From Phenylobacterium parvum (GTDB taxonomy: Bacteria; Pseudomonadota; Alphaproteobacteria; Caulobacterales; Caulobacteraceae), in the NCBI GenBank assembly GCA_029977805.1, contig JAPOKE010000011.1, positions 1 through 36,368 on the forward strand: a stretch of DNA of 36,368 nt, in the 5' to 3' direction. Positions 15,839 to 23,948 of this stretch are shown here, piece by piece. Positions within the stretch are counted from its first letter, which is position 1. Each line of letters opens with the position of its first letter. A program made the translations under genes and the position numbers. The notes below the pieces were generated by a model. The model ran no database searches and was not told the DNA's origin. It saw only the letters and a list, made by a program, of their open reading frames with translations.

Positions 15839-16327
15839 TCAGGCGGGCGGGCAGCCCTTGAAGTCGCCGATCTTGCTGACCGTCAGGTGGGACATGTTGA
15901 GCCCCATGATCGGCTTCATCGAGGCCGCGCCCGAACCCGTGAAGAGGTCGATCCGGTTGCCCTTGATCGCCCCGCCCGTATCGGACGCGTACCAGTAGCC
16001 ATCGTGCAGCCGGCCGTCGGGCATCTTCAGTCCCACGGTTTCCTGGATGAACAGGACGGTGCGGCGGGGAATGACACGGGGGTCGATCGCCGCGGTGCGC
16101 ATGGCGACAACCCGGCATCCCAGGGAATCGAGTACGCCGACGCCGCGGGCGCCGACATGGTAGAGCGAGGCCTTCAGCCGGAACTGGGGAGATCCGGGGA
16201 CGGCGCCGGTCAGGGCGCCGACGAGCAGGTCGCCGATCGGGTCCGAAGGGGTGTTCTGGCTGGCGTAGGCGGGGGCTGCGGCGAGGCCGGCGAGGATGGC
16301 GGCCAGGGCGGCGAGGCGGCGTCGCAT
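15839..16327 (-). CDS. Secreted 3D-domain protein
   Basis: The 162-residue product has a signal peptide (RRRLAALAAILAGLAAAPAYA) and a C-terminal 3D domain of the MltA-like double-psi barrel type. Catalytic-type aspartates are visible in AIDPRVIP, in DGYWYASDTGGAIKG and in NRIDLFTG. 3D domains occur in lytic transglycosylases and other cell-wall hydrolases. Here it stands without the MltA domain, so an envelope-hydrolase or wall-binding role is only inferred. ATG 16327 is supported by AGGAGG 7 nt upstream, although the frame is open further upstream. Two cysteines, in GCRV and GCPPA, could form a disulfide. Confidence 0.78.
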   Translation of the reverse strand: MRRRLAALAAILAGLAAAPAYASQNTPSDPIGDLLVGALTGAVPGSPQFRLKASLYHVGARGVGVLDSLGCRVVAMRTAAIDPRVIPRRTVLFIQETVGLKMPDGRLHDGYWYASDTGGAIKGNRIDLFTGSGAASMKPIMGLNMSHLTVSKIGDFKGCPPA

Positions 16328-16365
16328 GACGTCTCCTCCTTCGTCGTTGATCTGTCGTCGCCCGC

Positions 16366-16394
16366 CTTTTAACGATTGCGCCCGCCCCGGGCAA
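16366..16394 (-). promoter_or_regulatory. Candidate promoter for the 3D-domain gene
   Basis: On the minus strand TTGCCCG (16388-16394) and GTTAAAAG (16366-16373) are 14 nt apart, a partial match to the Caulobacter TTGACGS / GCTANAWC pattern. The leader would be about 30 nt. It lies in the 94-bp spacer shared with the divergent GST gene. Confidence 0.33.
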
Positions 16395-16421
16395 CCTTGG
16401 CCGGGCTGAGGAGTGGGCGCG

Positions 16422-17018
16422 ATGAAGATCTTCGGGGACTCGATATCCGGCAATTGCCTGAAGGTCCTGTGGACGGCGAAGCTGCTGGGGCTGCCCCACG
16501 AGTGGATCGAGACCGGGGTCCTGACGGGCGAGACCCGCACGCCGGCCTTCCTGGCCATGAACCCCGCCGGACAGGTTCCCCTTGTCCTCCTGGATGACGG
16601 TCGGCCGCTGGCCCAGTCCAACGCCATCATCCTGCACCTGTCCCGGGGGTCCGACCTGATTCCCGGGGATGCCTACCTCGAGGCCCGCATGCTCGAGTGG
16701 ATGTTCTGGGAGCAGTACAGCCACGAGCCCTACGTGGCGGTCGCCCGGTTCCAGGTCCGATACCTGGGCAAGTCGCCGGACTCCCTGGGTCCGGATCTCT
16801 TCCGCCGGGCCGAGGCGGCCCTGGATCGCCTGGACTCGGCCCTCGACGGCGTCGACTGGCTGGTAGGCGACCGGTTCACCCTCGCCGACATGGCCCTGGC
16901 GCCCTACACACGGTTCGCGCCGGAGGCCGGGCTGAACCTCGGGGCCTGGCCCCGGCTCACGGCCTGGATCGCCCGCTTTGAGTCCCGCCTGGGACTTCCC
17001 GCCCTCGGAGCCGCCTGA
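16422..17018 (+). CDS. Glutathione S-transferase family protein
   Basis: The 198-residue protein has a thioredoxin-like N-terminal domain (MKIFGDSISGNCLKVLWTAK; the NPAGQVPLVLLDDG cis-proline block; and AQSNAIILHLS, the glutathione gamma-Glu site). An all-helical C-terminal domain follows, with WLVGDRFTLADMAL. Ser8 or Ser10 would be the catalytic-site residue near glutathione. The substrate is unknown. ATG 16422 is chosen over GTG 16413 because GAGGAG precedes it at a usual distance. The TGA overlaps the nuclease ATG by one base (TGATG), starting a tightly packed run of GST, nuclease, NUDIX and folD. Confidence 0.88.
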   Translation: MKIFGDSISGNCLKVLWTAKLLGLPHEWIETGVLTGETRTPAFLAMNPAGQVPLVLLDDGRPLAQSNAIILHLSRGSDLIPGDAYLEARMLEWMFWEQYSHEPYVAVARFQVRYLGKSPDSLGPDLFRRAEAALDRLDSALDGVDWLVGDRFTLADMALAPYTRFAPEAGLNLGAWPRLTAWIARFESRLGLPALGAA

Positions 17019-18031
17019 TGACCCGCCGGATCGCCGCCCTCCTTTCCGTCCTCGCCCTGGTTTCAGGTGCGTCAGGGCCAGCGTTCGCCTGGGGGTCCTC
17101 CGGCCACCGGATGGTCGGCCAGGCTGCAATCGAGGCCCTGCCGCAGGATCTTCCGGCCTTCCTCCGGACCCGCGCCGCCGCCGCAGACGTGGGTGAGTTC
17201 TCCCGGGAGCTTGACCGTTCCAAGGGGTCTGGCAGGGCCCACGGCGTGTCCCTGGATTCCGGCCACTTCATCGACCTCTACGACGACGGGACCGTCATGG
17301 GCGGCCCGAGGCTGGAGGCCATGCCCCCGGACCGGGAGGCCTACGAGACCGCCCTGCGCGCAGCCGGGACCAACGCCTGGAAGGCCGGCTGGCTCTACTA
17401 TTCCATCCTCGAGACCCAGCAGCAGCTGACCCGGGACTTCGCCATGTGGCGGGTGCTGGACCACGCGGCCCGCACCGAGCGCAACCCGGAGCGCCGGGCC
17501 TGGTTCCGGGCGGACCTGAAGCGCCGCGAGGCGGTGATCCTCCAGACCACGGGCCGGCTTTCCCACTACGTCTCCGACGGCTCCCAGCCCCTGCACGTGA
17601 CCATCCACTTCAACGGCTGGGGGGAGGGCCCCAACCCCGAGGGCTTCACCAAGGCCCGGATCCATGGCCCCTTCGAGGGAGAGCTTGTGGCGGCGGGCGT
17701 GAGGCTGGATGACATCCGCCGCGGCATGCCGGGGGCTTCAGCCTTCCAGGGAGGTCTCGAGGCCCGGATCGCCGACTATCTCACCGCGGCCTGGCGCGAG
17801 GTCCCGACCCTCTACAGGCTTGAGAAGGCCGGCGCCCTGGTCCCCGGCGATGCCCGCGGCGCGGACTTCGCCCGCGAGCGGCTTGCCGCAGGCGCAGGCG
17901 CACTCCGCGACTTCGTCGACCTCGCCTGGCGCAGTTCTGCAGGGGCCAAGCTGGGCTGGCCGGAAATGACCGTCCAGGACGCCCTCGAGGGCCGGGCGGA
18001 CATCTGGACCTCGCTCTACGGGAAGGACTGA
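17018..18031 (+). CDS. Secreted S1/P1-family zinc nuclease
   Basis: The 337-residue protein has a signal peptide (about 1-24, cut after AFA). The mature chain then begins with Trp25 (WGSSGHRMVG), whose free N-terminal Trp is a zinc ligand in the S1/P1 family. More zinc ligands appear in SLDSGHFIDLYDD and in the HYVSDGSQPLHVTIHFNGWG block, the HxxxDxxQPLH motif. The family makes 5'-mononucleotides from single-stranded DNA/RNA and can also remove 3'-phosphates. It should act in the periplasm or outside. Translation is coupled to GST upstream and to NUDIX downstream by one-base TGATG overlaps. Confidence 0.88.
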   Translation: MTRRIAALLSVLALVSGASGPAFAWGSSGHRMVGQAAIEALPQDLPAFLRTRAAAADVGEFSRELDRSKGSGRAHGVSLDSGHFIDLYDDGTVMGGPRLEAMPPDREAYETALRAAGTNAWKAGWLYYSILETQQQLTRDFAMWRVLDHAARTERNPERRAWFRADLKRREAVILQTTGRLSHYVSDGSQPLHVTIHFNGWGEGPNPEGFTKARIHGPFEGELVAAGVRLDDIRRGMPGASAFQGGLEARIADYLTAAWREVPTLYRLEKAGALVPGDARGADFARERLAAGAGALRDFVDLAWRSSAGAKLGWPEMTVQDALEGRADIWTSLYGKD

Positions 18032-18489
18032 TGGCCGGGCCCCAGTTCGGCCTGCCCGAGGCGGGGCGTGACTGGCCCGACCGGCCCTCTGTCTTCGGCA
18101 TCGCCCGCCGGGGAGGGCGCATCGCCCTCGTGGAGATCGGCGATCCGTCGGAGAGGGTCTGGCTGGCCCTGCCGGGCGGGGGACTGGAGCCTGGCGAGAC
18201 GCCGGAAGACGCCCTTGTCCGGGAGTTCGCCGAGGAGACCGGCCTGGTCGTGACCCCGGGGGAACTCCTGGGCGAGTCGTCCGACCGGGTGGTCATCAAC
18301 GCTGGCAGGGCCTTCAACGTCCGCGGGCGCTTCTACACGGTCCGGCGGCTGCGGGAGGCGCCGGAACGCCTGACGGAGCCGGATCACCGCCTTGTCTGGC
18401 GCACGCCTCTCGAGGCGATCCGCACCCTTCACCGGCAGTCCCACGCCTGGGCGGTGGCCGAATGGCTGCGCCGTTTGCCAGCCGGGTAA
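18031..18489 (+). CDS. NUDIX hydrolase
   Basis: The 152-residue protein carries a complete Nudix box at 50-72 (GX5EX7REUXEEXGU, here with REFAEETGL), so the magnesium-binding glutamates are present. It hydrolyses nucleoside-diphosphate-linked compounds; the substrate cannot be inferred. The N-terminus (GRDWPDRPSVFGIARRGGRIALVEIGD) has no targeting signal, so it is cytoplasmic. It starts within the nuclease stop codon (TGATG), suggesting coupled expression. folD follows after 41 bp. Confidence 0.9.
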   Translation: MAGPQFGLPEAGRDWPDRPSVFGIARRGGRIALVEIGDPSERVWLALPGGGLEPGETPEDALVREFAEETGLVVTPGELLGESSDRVVINAGRAFNVRGRFYTVRRLREAPERLTEPDHRLVWRTPLEAIRTLHRQSHAWAVAEWLRRLPAG

Positions 18490-18530
18490 GGGCATAGTAG
18501 GCCCGCCGGGGGAAAGGGACGGAGGATTCC

Positions 18531-19424
18531 ATGAGCGAAGCCAGGCTGATCGACGGAAGGGCCGAGGCCGAGGCGCTCCGGCTGCGGGTCACTGCGGAGG
18601 TGGCGGAGCTCAAGGCGCGCCATGGGCTGACGCCGGGCCTTGCGGTGGTCCTGGTCGGTGAGGACCCGGCCTCCGAGGTCTATGTCCGTTCCAAGGGGGA
18701 GCAGTCCCGGGCGGCGGGCATGCATTCGGTGACCCACAAGCTGCCGGCGGACACGCCGCAGTCAGCGCTCATCGACCTGGTCCGCCAGCTCAACGCCGAT
18801 CCGGCGATCCACGGCATCCTGGTCCAGATGCCCCTGCCGAAGGGGCTCGACGAGAAGGCGGTCATCGAGGCGATCGACCCGGACAAGGACGTCGACGGGC
18901 TGCATGTCGTGAATGCCGGCCGGCTCTCGCAGGGCCTCCCGGCCCTCGCGCCCTGCACGCCGGTGGGGTGCATGATCCTGCTCCACCAGACCCTGGGCGA
19001 AGACCTTTCCGGCCTGCGGGCCGTGGTGCTTGGCCGGTCGATCCTCGTCGGCCGCCCCGTCGCCCAGTTGCTGCTGCAGGCCGACTGCACGGTGACCATC
19101 GCCCATTCCCGGACGCGGGACCTCGCCTCGGTCTGCCGTGAGGCGGACATCCTGGTGGCGGCCGTCGGCCGGCCGCGCATGATCCCCGGGGACTGGATCA
19201 AGCCGGGCGCGACGGTGATCGATGTGGGCATCAACCGGGTGCCCTTCGACGACCCGGTCAAGGCCGCGGAAGGCCGGACCAAGCTGGTCGGGGATGTCGA
19301 CTTCAAGAGCGCGCGGCGCGTCGCGGGCGCGATCACGCCGGTGCCGAACGGGGTCGGCCCGATGACCGTGGCCTGCCTCCTCGCCAACACCGTGACGGCG
19401 GCGCGGCGGATCCGCGGGATCTAG
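18531..19424 (+). CDS. folD: Methylene-THF dehydrogenase / methenyl-THF cyclohydrolase
   Basis: The 297-residue bifunctional enzyme interconverts methylene-, methenyl- and formyl-tetrahydrofolate with NADP+. Signature blocks are [14 protein letters not shown] (containing the catalytic Lys), [45 protein letters not shown] (nucleotide site) and [20 protein letters not shown] clear GGAGG precedes ATG 18531. Its TAG stop shares the CTAG tetranucleotide with the stop of the opposite-strand lipoprotein gene, so the two genes overlap by 4 bp tail to tail. Confidence 0.96.
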   Translation: MSEARLIDGRAEAEALRLRVTAEVAELKARHGLTPGLAVVLVGEDPASEVYVRSKGEQSRAAGMHSVTHKLPADTPQSALIDLVRQLNADPAIHGILVQMPLPKGLDEKAVIEAIDPDKDVDGLHVVNAGRLSQGLPALAPCTPVGCMILLHQTLGEDLSGLRAVVLGRSILVGRPVAQLLLQADCTVTIAHSRTRDLASVCREADILVAAVGRPRMIPGDWIKPGATVIDVGINRVPFDDPVKAAEGRTKLVGDVDFKSARRVAGAITPVPNGVGPMTVACLLANTVTAARRIRGI

Positions 19425-20068
19425 CCGCCAACCGGCGCGACACTGGTCGCCACGCCTTCGTCCGCCGTCCTGACGATGGCGGCGAGGGCGTCACGGGTCG
19501 CCTCCTGGAAGGCCTCCGCGATGGCGCCGCCCCGGTTCTCGTCCGCCCGGCGCGTGAAGGACAGGGACTCCTCGCGAACAACCTTTTGGTCACGGAGGCG
19601 GGTGACCACGACATGCAGGTCGATCCGGACCTCGGGTGCGGCGCGGGGCCCCTGGTCATAGTCGGCCTCGAACCGGGAGACATCGACCCTGAGCCCGAAG
19701 GCCGGCCGGCCGAGTTCGCCGGGGGTGATGAGCCGCGCAGGGCCCCGGCTGGAGGCGAAGGCGGCGACGAGGGCCTGGTCGAAGAGCACGGAGGCCGACT
19801 GCGTCCAGCGGGCGTTGGCCAGGTAGGCCGCCTCCGGTCCATCGGCCGTGAGGATCCGGTCCCCCGCCGCGGCGGGGTGGAAGCTTCCGCCGCCCCGGAT
19901 CATCGGGATGCGGCCCTCTGCCGGCGTCGAGGCGGCCAGGGGCGCAGATTCCGGGGTGAACCGGTAGAGCTGCGCCGGCTTGGCGTCGGGCAGGAGGGTG
20001 ATGCACCCCGCCAGGGCGAGCGCCGCCCCAGCGGCGGACAGTCGGAGGAGGTTCCGGGTCAGGGTCAC
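19421..20068 (-). CDS. ABC transport auxiliary lipoprotein (PqiC/DUF330-like)
   Basis: The 215-residue product has a lipoprotein signal peptide ([15 protein letters not shown], lipobox LAGC with Cys at 22). A PqiC-like domain with [10 protein letters not shown] near the start and an alternating strand/helix layout follows. Such lipoproteins work on the periplasmic face of the outer membrane with MCE transporters. It is the last gene of the four-gene lipid-transport cassette and its GTG start overlaps the MCE gene stop by 4 nt. It likely takes the place of MlaC/MlaA-type partners, which are not in this cluster; that is inference. Confidence 0.82.
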   Translation of the reverse strand: MTLTRNLLRLSAAGAALALAGCITLLPDAKPAQLYRFTPESAPLAASTPAEGRIPMIRGGGSFHPAAAGDRILTADGPEAAYLANARWTQSASVLFDQALVAAFASSRGPARLITPGELGRPAFGLRVDVSRFEADYDQGPRAAPEVRIDLHVVVTRLRDQKVVREESLSFTRRADENRGGAIAEAFQEATRDALAAIVRTADEGVATSVAPVGG

Positions 20069-21003
20069 GGGCGGACTTCCTTTTCCTTGCCGGGGCTCTT
20101 TGTGATCAGGCCGCGGGGGTTGGCTTCCAGTTCGCGGGACAGTCGGGTCAGCGAGTCTGCGGCCCCCTGCAGGGCGCCGATGGCGGCGGTGAACTGGGAC
20201 AGGCTGCTGGCGGTGTAGTCGCCGCCGGGCCCGTCGACCCGGGCGATGACCCCCCTCAGCTCCTTCACGGCGACCTGGGTCTCGGCGGCGGCCTCGCCCA
20301 GGCTCTTGAGCGTCTGCGCCCCATCGCCTTCCACCAGGGTCCGGCTCGAGGCCGAGAGGGCCGCGATCTCCTTGGCGGCGGTGTCGAGGCTCTTCAGGGC
20401 CGCCTCGGTCTCGCTGATCACCTGCTTGCGCTTGGCCAGTTCGCCGGAGAACTGCTCCACGTTCCTGAGTGACGACTGGATGGCGGCGACGTTCTCAGGC
20501 GTCAGGATGGCGTTCACGCCCTGGAGGGCCTTCACCGTCTCGGTCAGGACGGACTCGCCGCCCGACAGGAAGCCTGACAGGGCCGAAGGCCGTGAGGCGA
20601 TGATGGGCGTCTTGCCGAAAGGCGTCTGCTGCCTGACCAGCGGATTGGACCGGGTGCCGGCGCTGACCTGGATGAAGTTCACCCCGGTGATCCCCAGCGG
20701 CTCGATGGTGGCCACGGAATCACTGCGGACCGGGACGTCTGCGCTCATCCGGACGTGCGCCACCACCTTCTCGGTGTTCTGTGGCCAGAGCTCGATCTGG
20801 GTGATCTCGCCGACCTTGATGCCATTGAACCGGACCTCGCCGCCCTTGCTGAGCCCGTTCACCGGTCCCTGGAAGACGATGTCATAGTTCTGGAAGTCGC
20901 GGTTCAGGTTGAACTGGGCGAGCCAGATGCCAAAGGCCATCAGCCCCACCAGCAGCAGCAGGGAGATCAGGCCCACGAGGGCGTAGTTGGCGTCTTTTTC
21001 CAT
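20065..21003 (-). CDS. MCE (MlaD-like) periplasmic lipid-binding protein
   Basis: The 312-residue protein has one N-terminal transmembrane anchor (LVGLISLLLLVGLMAFGIWL). The MCE domain (about 35-115) includes FQGPVNGLSKGGEVRFNGIKVGEI and VATIEPLGITGVNFIQVSAG. A long helical region (about 150-290) is predicted to form a coiled-coil needle. MCE proteins make hexameric rings or tubes that carry lipids between membranes. The ATG overlaps the ATPase stop by one base. This is longer than E. coli MlaD (183 aa), as is usual for single-MCE proteins with helical tails. Confidence 0.9.
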   Translation of the reverse strand: MEKDANYALVGLISLLLLVGLMAFGIWLAQFNLNRDFQNYDIVFQGPVNGLSKGGEVRFNGIKVGEITQIELWPQNTEKVVAHVRMSADVPVRSDSVATIEPLGITGVNFIQVSAGTRSNPLVRQQTPFGKTPIIASRPSALSGFLSGGESVLTETVKALQGVNAILTPENVAAIQSSLRNVEQFSGELAKRKQVISETEAALKSLDTAAKEIAALSASSRTLVEGDGAQTLKSLGEAAAETQVAVKELRGVIARVDGPGGDYTASSLSQFTAAIGALQGAADSLTRLSRELEANPRGLITKSPGKEKEVRP

Positions 21004-21809
21004 CAGGCCTGGGTCCGGGTTTGCTGGGCGGCGGCGCGTCCCCTCGGGCCCAGGAAGTACTCCCGGATCCAGGGGTGGGTGGAGGTCTCGAGGGTCCGCA
21101 CGGGCTCGGCCGCGACGACGTGGCGGTCGGCGAGAACCGCCACCCGCGTGGTGATGGCGTAGAGGCTGTCGAGGTCGTGCGTGATCATGAAGACGGTGAG
21201 GCCAAGGCTCCGGGACAGCTCGAGGATGAGGTCGTCGAAGGCGGCGGCGCCAATGGGGTCGAGGCCGGCGGTCGGCTCGTCGAGGAAGAGGAGTTCGGGG
21301 TCAAGCGCCAGGGCGCGCGCCAGGCCCGCCCGCTTGCGCATCCCGCCGGACAGCTCGGAGGGCTTGAGGTCGCAGGCCTCGGGCGGCAGGCCGACCAGCC
21401 CGATGCGGATCTCCGCCAGCTCCCGGATGGCCCTGCGGGACAGCCGGGTGTGCTCGGCCAGGGGCGCCTCGACGTTCTCGGCGACGGTCAGGTTGGAGAA
21501 GAGGGCGCCCTGCTGGAAGAGGACTCCCCACCGGCGTTCGATGGCGCCCCAGCGCCGTCCCGGATCGGCGTGGATGTCGTGGCCGAAGACCCGCACCGAG
21601 CCGCCCTCCGGGCGCTTCAGGCCAATGATCGTGTTCAGCATCACGGACTTGCCGGAGCCCGAGCCGCCGACGACGCCGAGGATCTCGCCCCGCTCGACCG
21701 TGAGGTCGAGGTCCTCGTGGATGACCCGGGTCCCGAACTGCGAGCGCAGGCCGCGGATCTCGATGGCCGGAGGCTCCGCGCCCTCGACCCGGGGATCGTC
21801 GCCGCTCAC
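21003..21809 (-). CDS. MlaF-like ABC transporter ATPase
   Basis: The 268-residue ATPase has Walker A GGSGSGKS (48-55), a Q-loop (LFQQGALFSNLTVAENV), signature LSGGMRKRAGLARAL, Walker B LLFLDEPTAGLDP and the switch His in MITHDLDS. It powers the MCE lipid transporter from the cytoplasmic side. The start is GTG 21809, overlapping the permease stop by 4 nt. The open frame continues upstream in the permease region, but that part is a shadow of the permease. The C-terminus has a polar QQTRTQA tail. Confidence 0.93.
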   Translation of the reverse strand: MSGDDPRVEGAEPPAIEIRGLRSQFGTRVIHEDLDLTVERGEILGVVGGSGSGKSVMLNTIIGLKRPEGGSVRVFGHDIHADPGRRWGAIERRWGVLFQQGALFSNLTVAENVEAPLAEHTRLSRRAIRELAEIRIGLVGLPPEACDLKPSELSGGMRKRAGLARALALDPELLFLDEPTAGLDPIGAAAFDDLILELSRSLGLTVFMITHDLDSLYAITTRVAVLADRHVVAAEPVRTLETSTHPWIREYFLGPRGRAAAQQTRTQA

Positions 21810-22921
21810 AGGTCCAGCTCCATGTAGACGAGGGCGAAGATCGCATCGATCAGGATGATGGCGAAGATGGCCTGCACCACGGCGGCGGTGACCCTTCGGC
21901 CAAGGGAGAGGACGTCGCCCTCCACCAGCATGCCCTGGCGGCAGCCGATCCCGGCGATCGCGATGGCCATCACCGGGGCCTTGGAGAGGGCGATCCAGAA
22001 ATGCGTGTCGCCCACGCTCTCGACCAGGCGGGTCATGAAGAAGGCGGGGCCGAGGCCAAGCATGGACCAGGTGACGAGGGCGCCGCCCATCAGTCCGGCC
22101 ACCGTCGCGGCGAAGGTCAGGAGGGGGATGGTCAGCAGCAGGGCCGCGACCCGCGGGAAGACCAGGGCCTCGAAGGGGTCGACCCCCATCACCTTCATGG
22201 CGTCCACCTCCTGGGTCATCTTCATGGACCCGATCTCGGCGGCGAAGGCGGAGGCGGACCGGCCGGCGAGGAGCACGGCGGTGATCACGATGCCGAACTC
22301 GCGGGTCACCGCGATGCCGATGAGTTCGACGGCGAAGACCTCGGCCCCGAACTGCCGGAGCGTGTTCACGCCGAGCAGGCCGACGACGGCGCCGATGAAA
22401 AAGGTGGTGACGACGACGATCGGCAGGGCGTCCAGGCCCGCGCGCTCCGCCATGGACACGCACGGCGCCCAGCGGATTCGCCGGGGGTCGGCCAGGGTCC
22501 TGAGCGAGACCACCATCAGGCGGCCGGCGAAGGCGAGGGTGCCGTAGGTCTCCTCGGCCACCGAGGCGACACCGCGCCCGATCCGCTCAAGAAAGGCCCG
22601 GACGGGGCCCGGGCCGCCCCTCTTCTTCAGGCGCGCGGCGTCGGCCCTGGCGACCATGCCGAGCAGGCGCAGGTGGTCGTCGCGCCCCGTCACCCGTTCC
22701 AGGTCCGGCTCTGCGCCAAGGGCGCGAAGGATGGCCAGGGCCCCGGCGATGTCCATGCGCCGGACGCCGCTGAGGTCGAGGCGCGAACCGGGGACCCCTC
22801 GGGCGCCGGAGATCAGCGACTCCCCCACGGCCTGGACGGGTGCGCCGCACCAATCCCCCGTAAGCCGGAAGGCGTCGGCTTTCTCGGCATCTGGCGTCGT
22901 AAAGGCGGGGGTCAGTTCCAT
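21806..22921 (-). CDS. MlaE-like ABC permease with N-terminal STAS domain
   Basis: The 371-residue protein has an N-terminal STAS-like domain (about 1-100; SRLDLSGVRRMDIAGALAIL). The MlaE permease domain (about 135-371) follows, with the family blocks TTFFIGAVVGLLG, TREFGIVITAVLLAGRSASAFAAEIG and MKMTQEVDAMKVMGVDPFEALV. In E. coli the STAS part is a separate protein, MlaB; here it is fused. It forms the inner-membrane channel of the lipid transporter. ATG 22921 is chosen because upstream codons are not family-like and GGGATGG precedes it. A 15-bp palindrome lies 17 nt before the start codon. Confidence 0.92.
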   Translation of the reverse strand: MELTPAFTTPDAEKADAFRLTGDWCGAPVQAVGESLISGARGVPGSRLDLSGVRRMDIAGALAILRALGAEPDLERVTGRDDHLRLLGMVARADAARLKKRGGPGPVRAFLERIGRGVASVAEETYGTLAFAGRLMVVSLRTLADPRRIRWAPCVSMAERAGLDALPIVVVTTFFIGAVVGLLGVNTLRQFGAEVFAVELIGIAVTREFGIVITAVLLAGRSASAFAAEIGSMKMTQEVDAMKVMGVDPFEALVFPRVAALLLTIPLLTFAATVAGLMGGALVTWSMLGLGPAFFMTRLVESVGDTHFWIALSKAPVMAIAIAGIGCRQGMLVEGDVLSLGRRVTAAVVQAIFAIILIDAIFALVYMELDL

Positions 22922-22938
22922 GGTCCATCCCGCACGGC

Positions 22939-22953
22939 GGCCCGGACCGGGCC
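22939..22953. promoter_or_regulatory. Palindrome in the leader of the MCE transporter operon
   Basis: GGCCCGG (22939-22945), one A, and CCGGGCC (22947-22953) form a perfect 7-bp inverted repeat, 17 nt upstream of the permease ATG. It may be an operator. With a single-base centre it would make only a tight hairpin in RNA. Confidence 0.33.
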
Positions 22954-23021
22954 TTGGCGTGCGCGGGGCCACACTAATCCACCCCAAGGGCGCGGCGCAA
23001 ACCCCTGTTTGGCCGGGGGAT

Positions 23022-23948
23022 TCACCCGAGTCCGATCTCCCTGAGGCGCTGGGAAAGGAAGTCCCCGGCGGTGATCTCGGGGTCGGGAGTCCGGGCGTCA
23101 CGGCAGGACGGCAGGGCGGCCAGGGACAGGTCGGAATGGGGGTGAAGGAAAAAGGGCATGGAGTACCGGCTGATGTTCGGCCCCTCCGGATTGACCACGC
23201 GATGGGTGGTCGCCGGGATCACGCCGTTCGTGAGCCGCGCCAGCATGTCGCCGGAGTCGACGATCAGCTTGCCGGGCTCCGTCTCCACCGCCACCCAGCT
23301 GCCGTCGCGGTCCAGGAGCTGCAGGCCTGCACCGCGCGCCGCCACCAGGATGGTCAGGAAGTTGATGTCCTCGTGCGCCGCCGACCGCACGGCGCCCGGC
23401 GGGGCGTCCGCCGGCACGGGGGGATAGTGGAGGAGGCGCAGGATCGAGGGGCCGAAGCGCACCCGGTCCTCGAACCAGTCCTCAGGGAGGCGGAGGCCGG
23501 GCGCGAGGGCCGAGAGGAGGAGCCGGCCGGTCTGGTCCAGCCCTTCGTAGAGCCCCGCAAAGGTTTCCCGGAAGCCCTCCGGCTGGTCGGGCCAGACGTT
23601 CGGGGGCAGGGGCTCCACGGCCAGCGCCTCCGGCGTCGGCTCCCGGCCGATCTGCCAGAACTCCTTGAGGTCGGGGGCCTGGCTGTCGCGGGCATGCTCG
23701 GCGCCGAACGGGGTGTAGCCCCGGAGGCCGCCGGCCAGGGACCGCTTTTCCGCTTCGGGCCGGTCGAAGAGTGCGGCGGAGAGGGCGTAGGCGCGGTCCA
23801 GCAGGTCCGTGGGGACATTGTGATCCGCCAGGATGACGAAACCCCAGCGCCTGAGGCTGGCGAACAGGGCCTCCCGGAACCCGGCCCGCGCCGCGGCGTC
23901 GCCGCCGGTGAAATCCGACAGCTTCAGTTCGGGAACACTCCCGCTCAT
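23022..23948 (-). CDS. Isopenicillin-N-synthase-like 2OG/Fe(II) oxygenase
   Basis: The 308-residue protein has the DIOX_N start (LKLSDF...WGFVILADHNVP) and the double-stranded beta-helix core. Iron ligands are His192-x-Asp194 (HED) and His249 (ATTHRVV), and the 2-oxoglutarate-binding RxS is Arg261-Ser263. All key residues are present, so it should be an active dioxygenase. The closest functional theme is unknown; the family includes plant hormone oxidases and fungal thymine-7-hydroxylase. Its ATG overlaps the ribokinase stop by 4 nt, so it belongs with nucleoside breakdown and may act on a base, nucleoside or linked metabolite. That is inference. Confidence 0.85.
   Translation of the reverse strand: MSGSVPELKLSDFTGGDAAARAGFREALFASLRRWGFVILADHNVPTDLLDRAYALSAALFDRPEAEKRSLAGGLRGYTPFGAEHARDSQAPDLKEFWQIGREPTPEALAVEPLPPNVWPDQPEGFRETFAGLYEGLDQTGRLLLSALAPGLRLPEDWFEDRVRFGPSILRLLHYPPVPADAPPGAVRSAAHEDINFLTILVAARGAGLQLLDRDGSWVAVETEPGKLIVDSGDMLARLTNGVIPATTHRVVNPEGPNISRYSMPFFLHPHSDLSLAALPSCRDARTPDPEITAGDFLSQRLREIGLG

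Noticed and set aside
21810-22463. Upstream extension of the MCE-transporter ATPase frame
   Set aside because: It lies inside the MlaE permease gene in another frame; the ATPase family start is at GTG 21809 with a 4-nt overlap.
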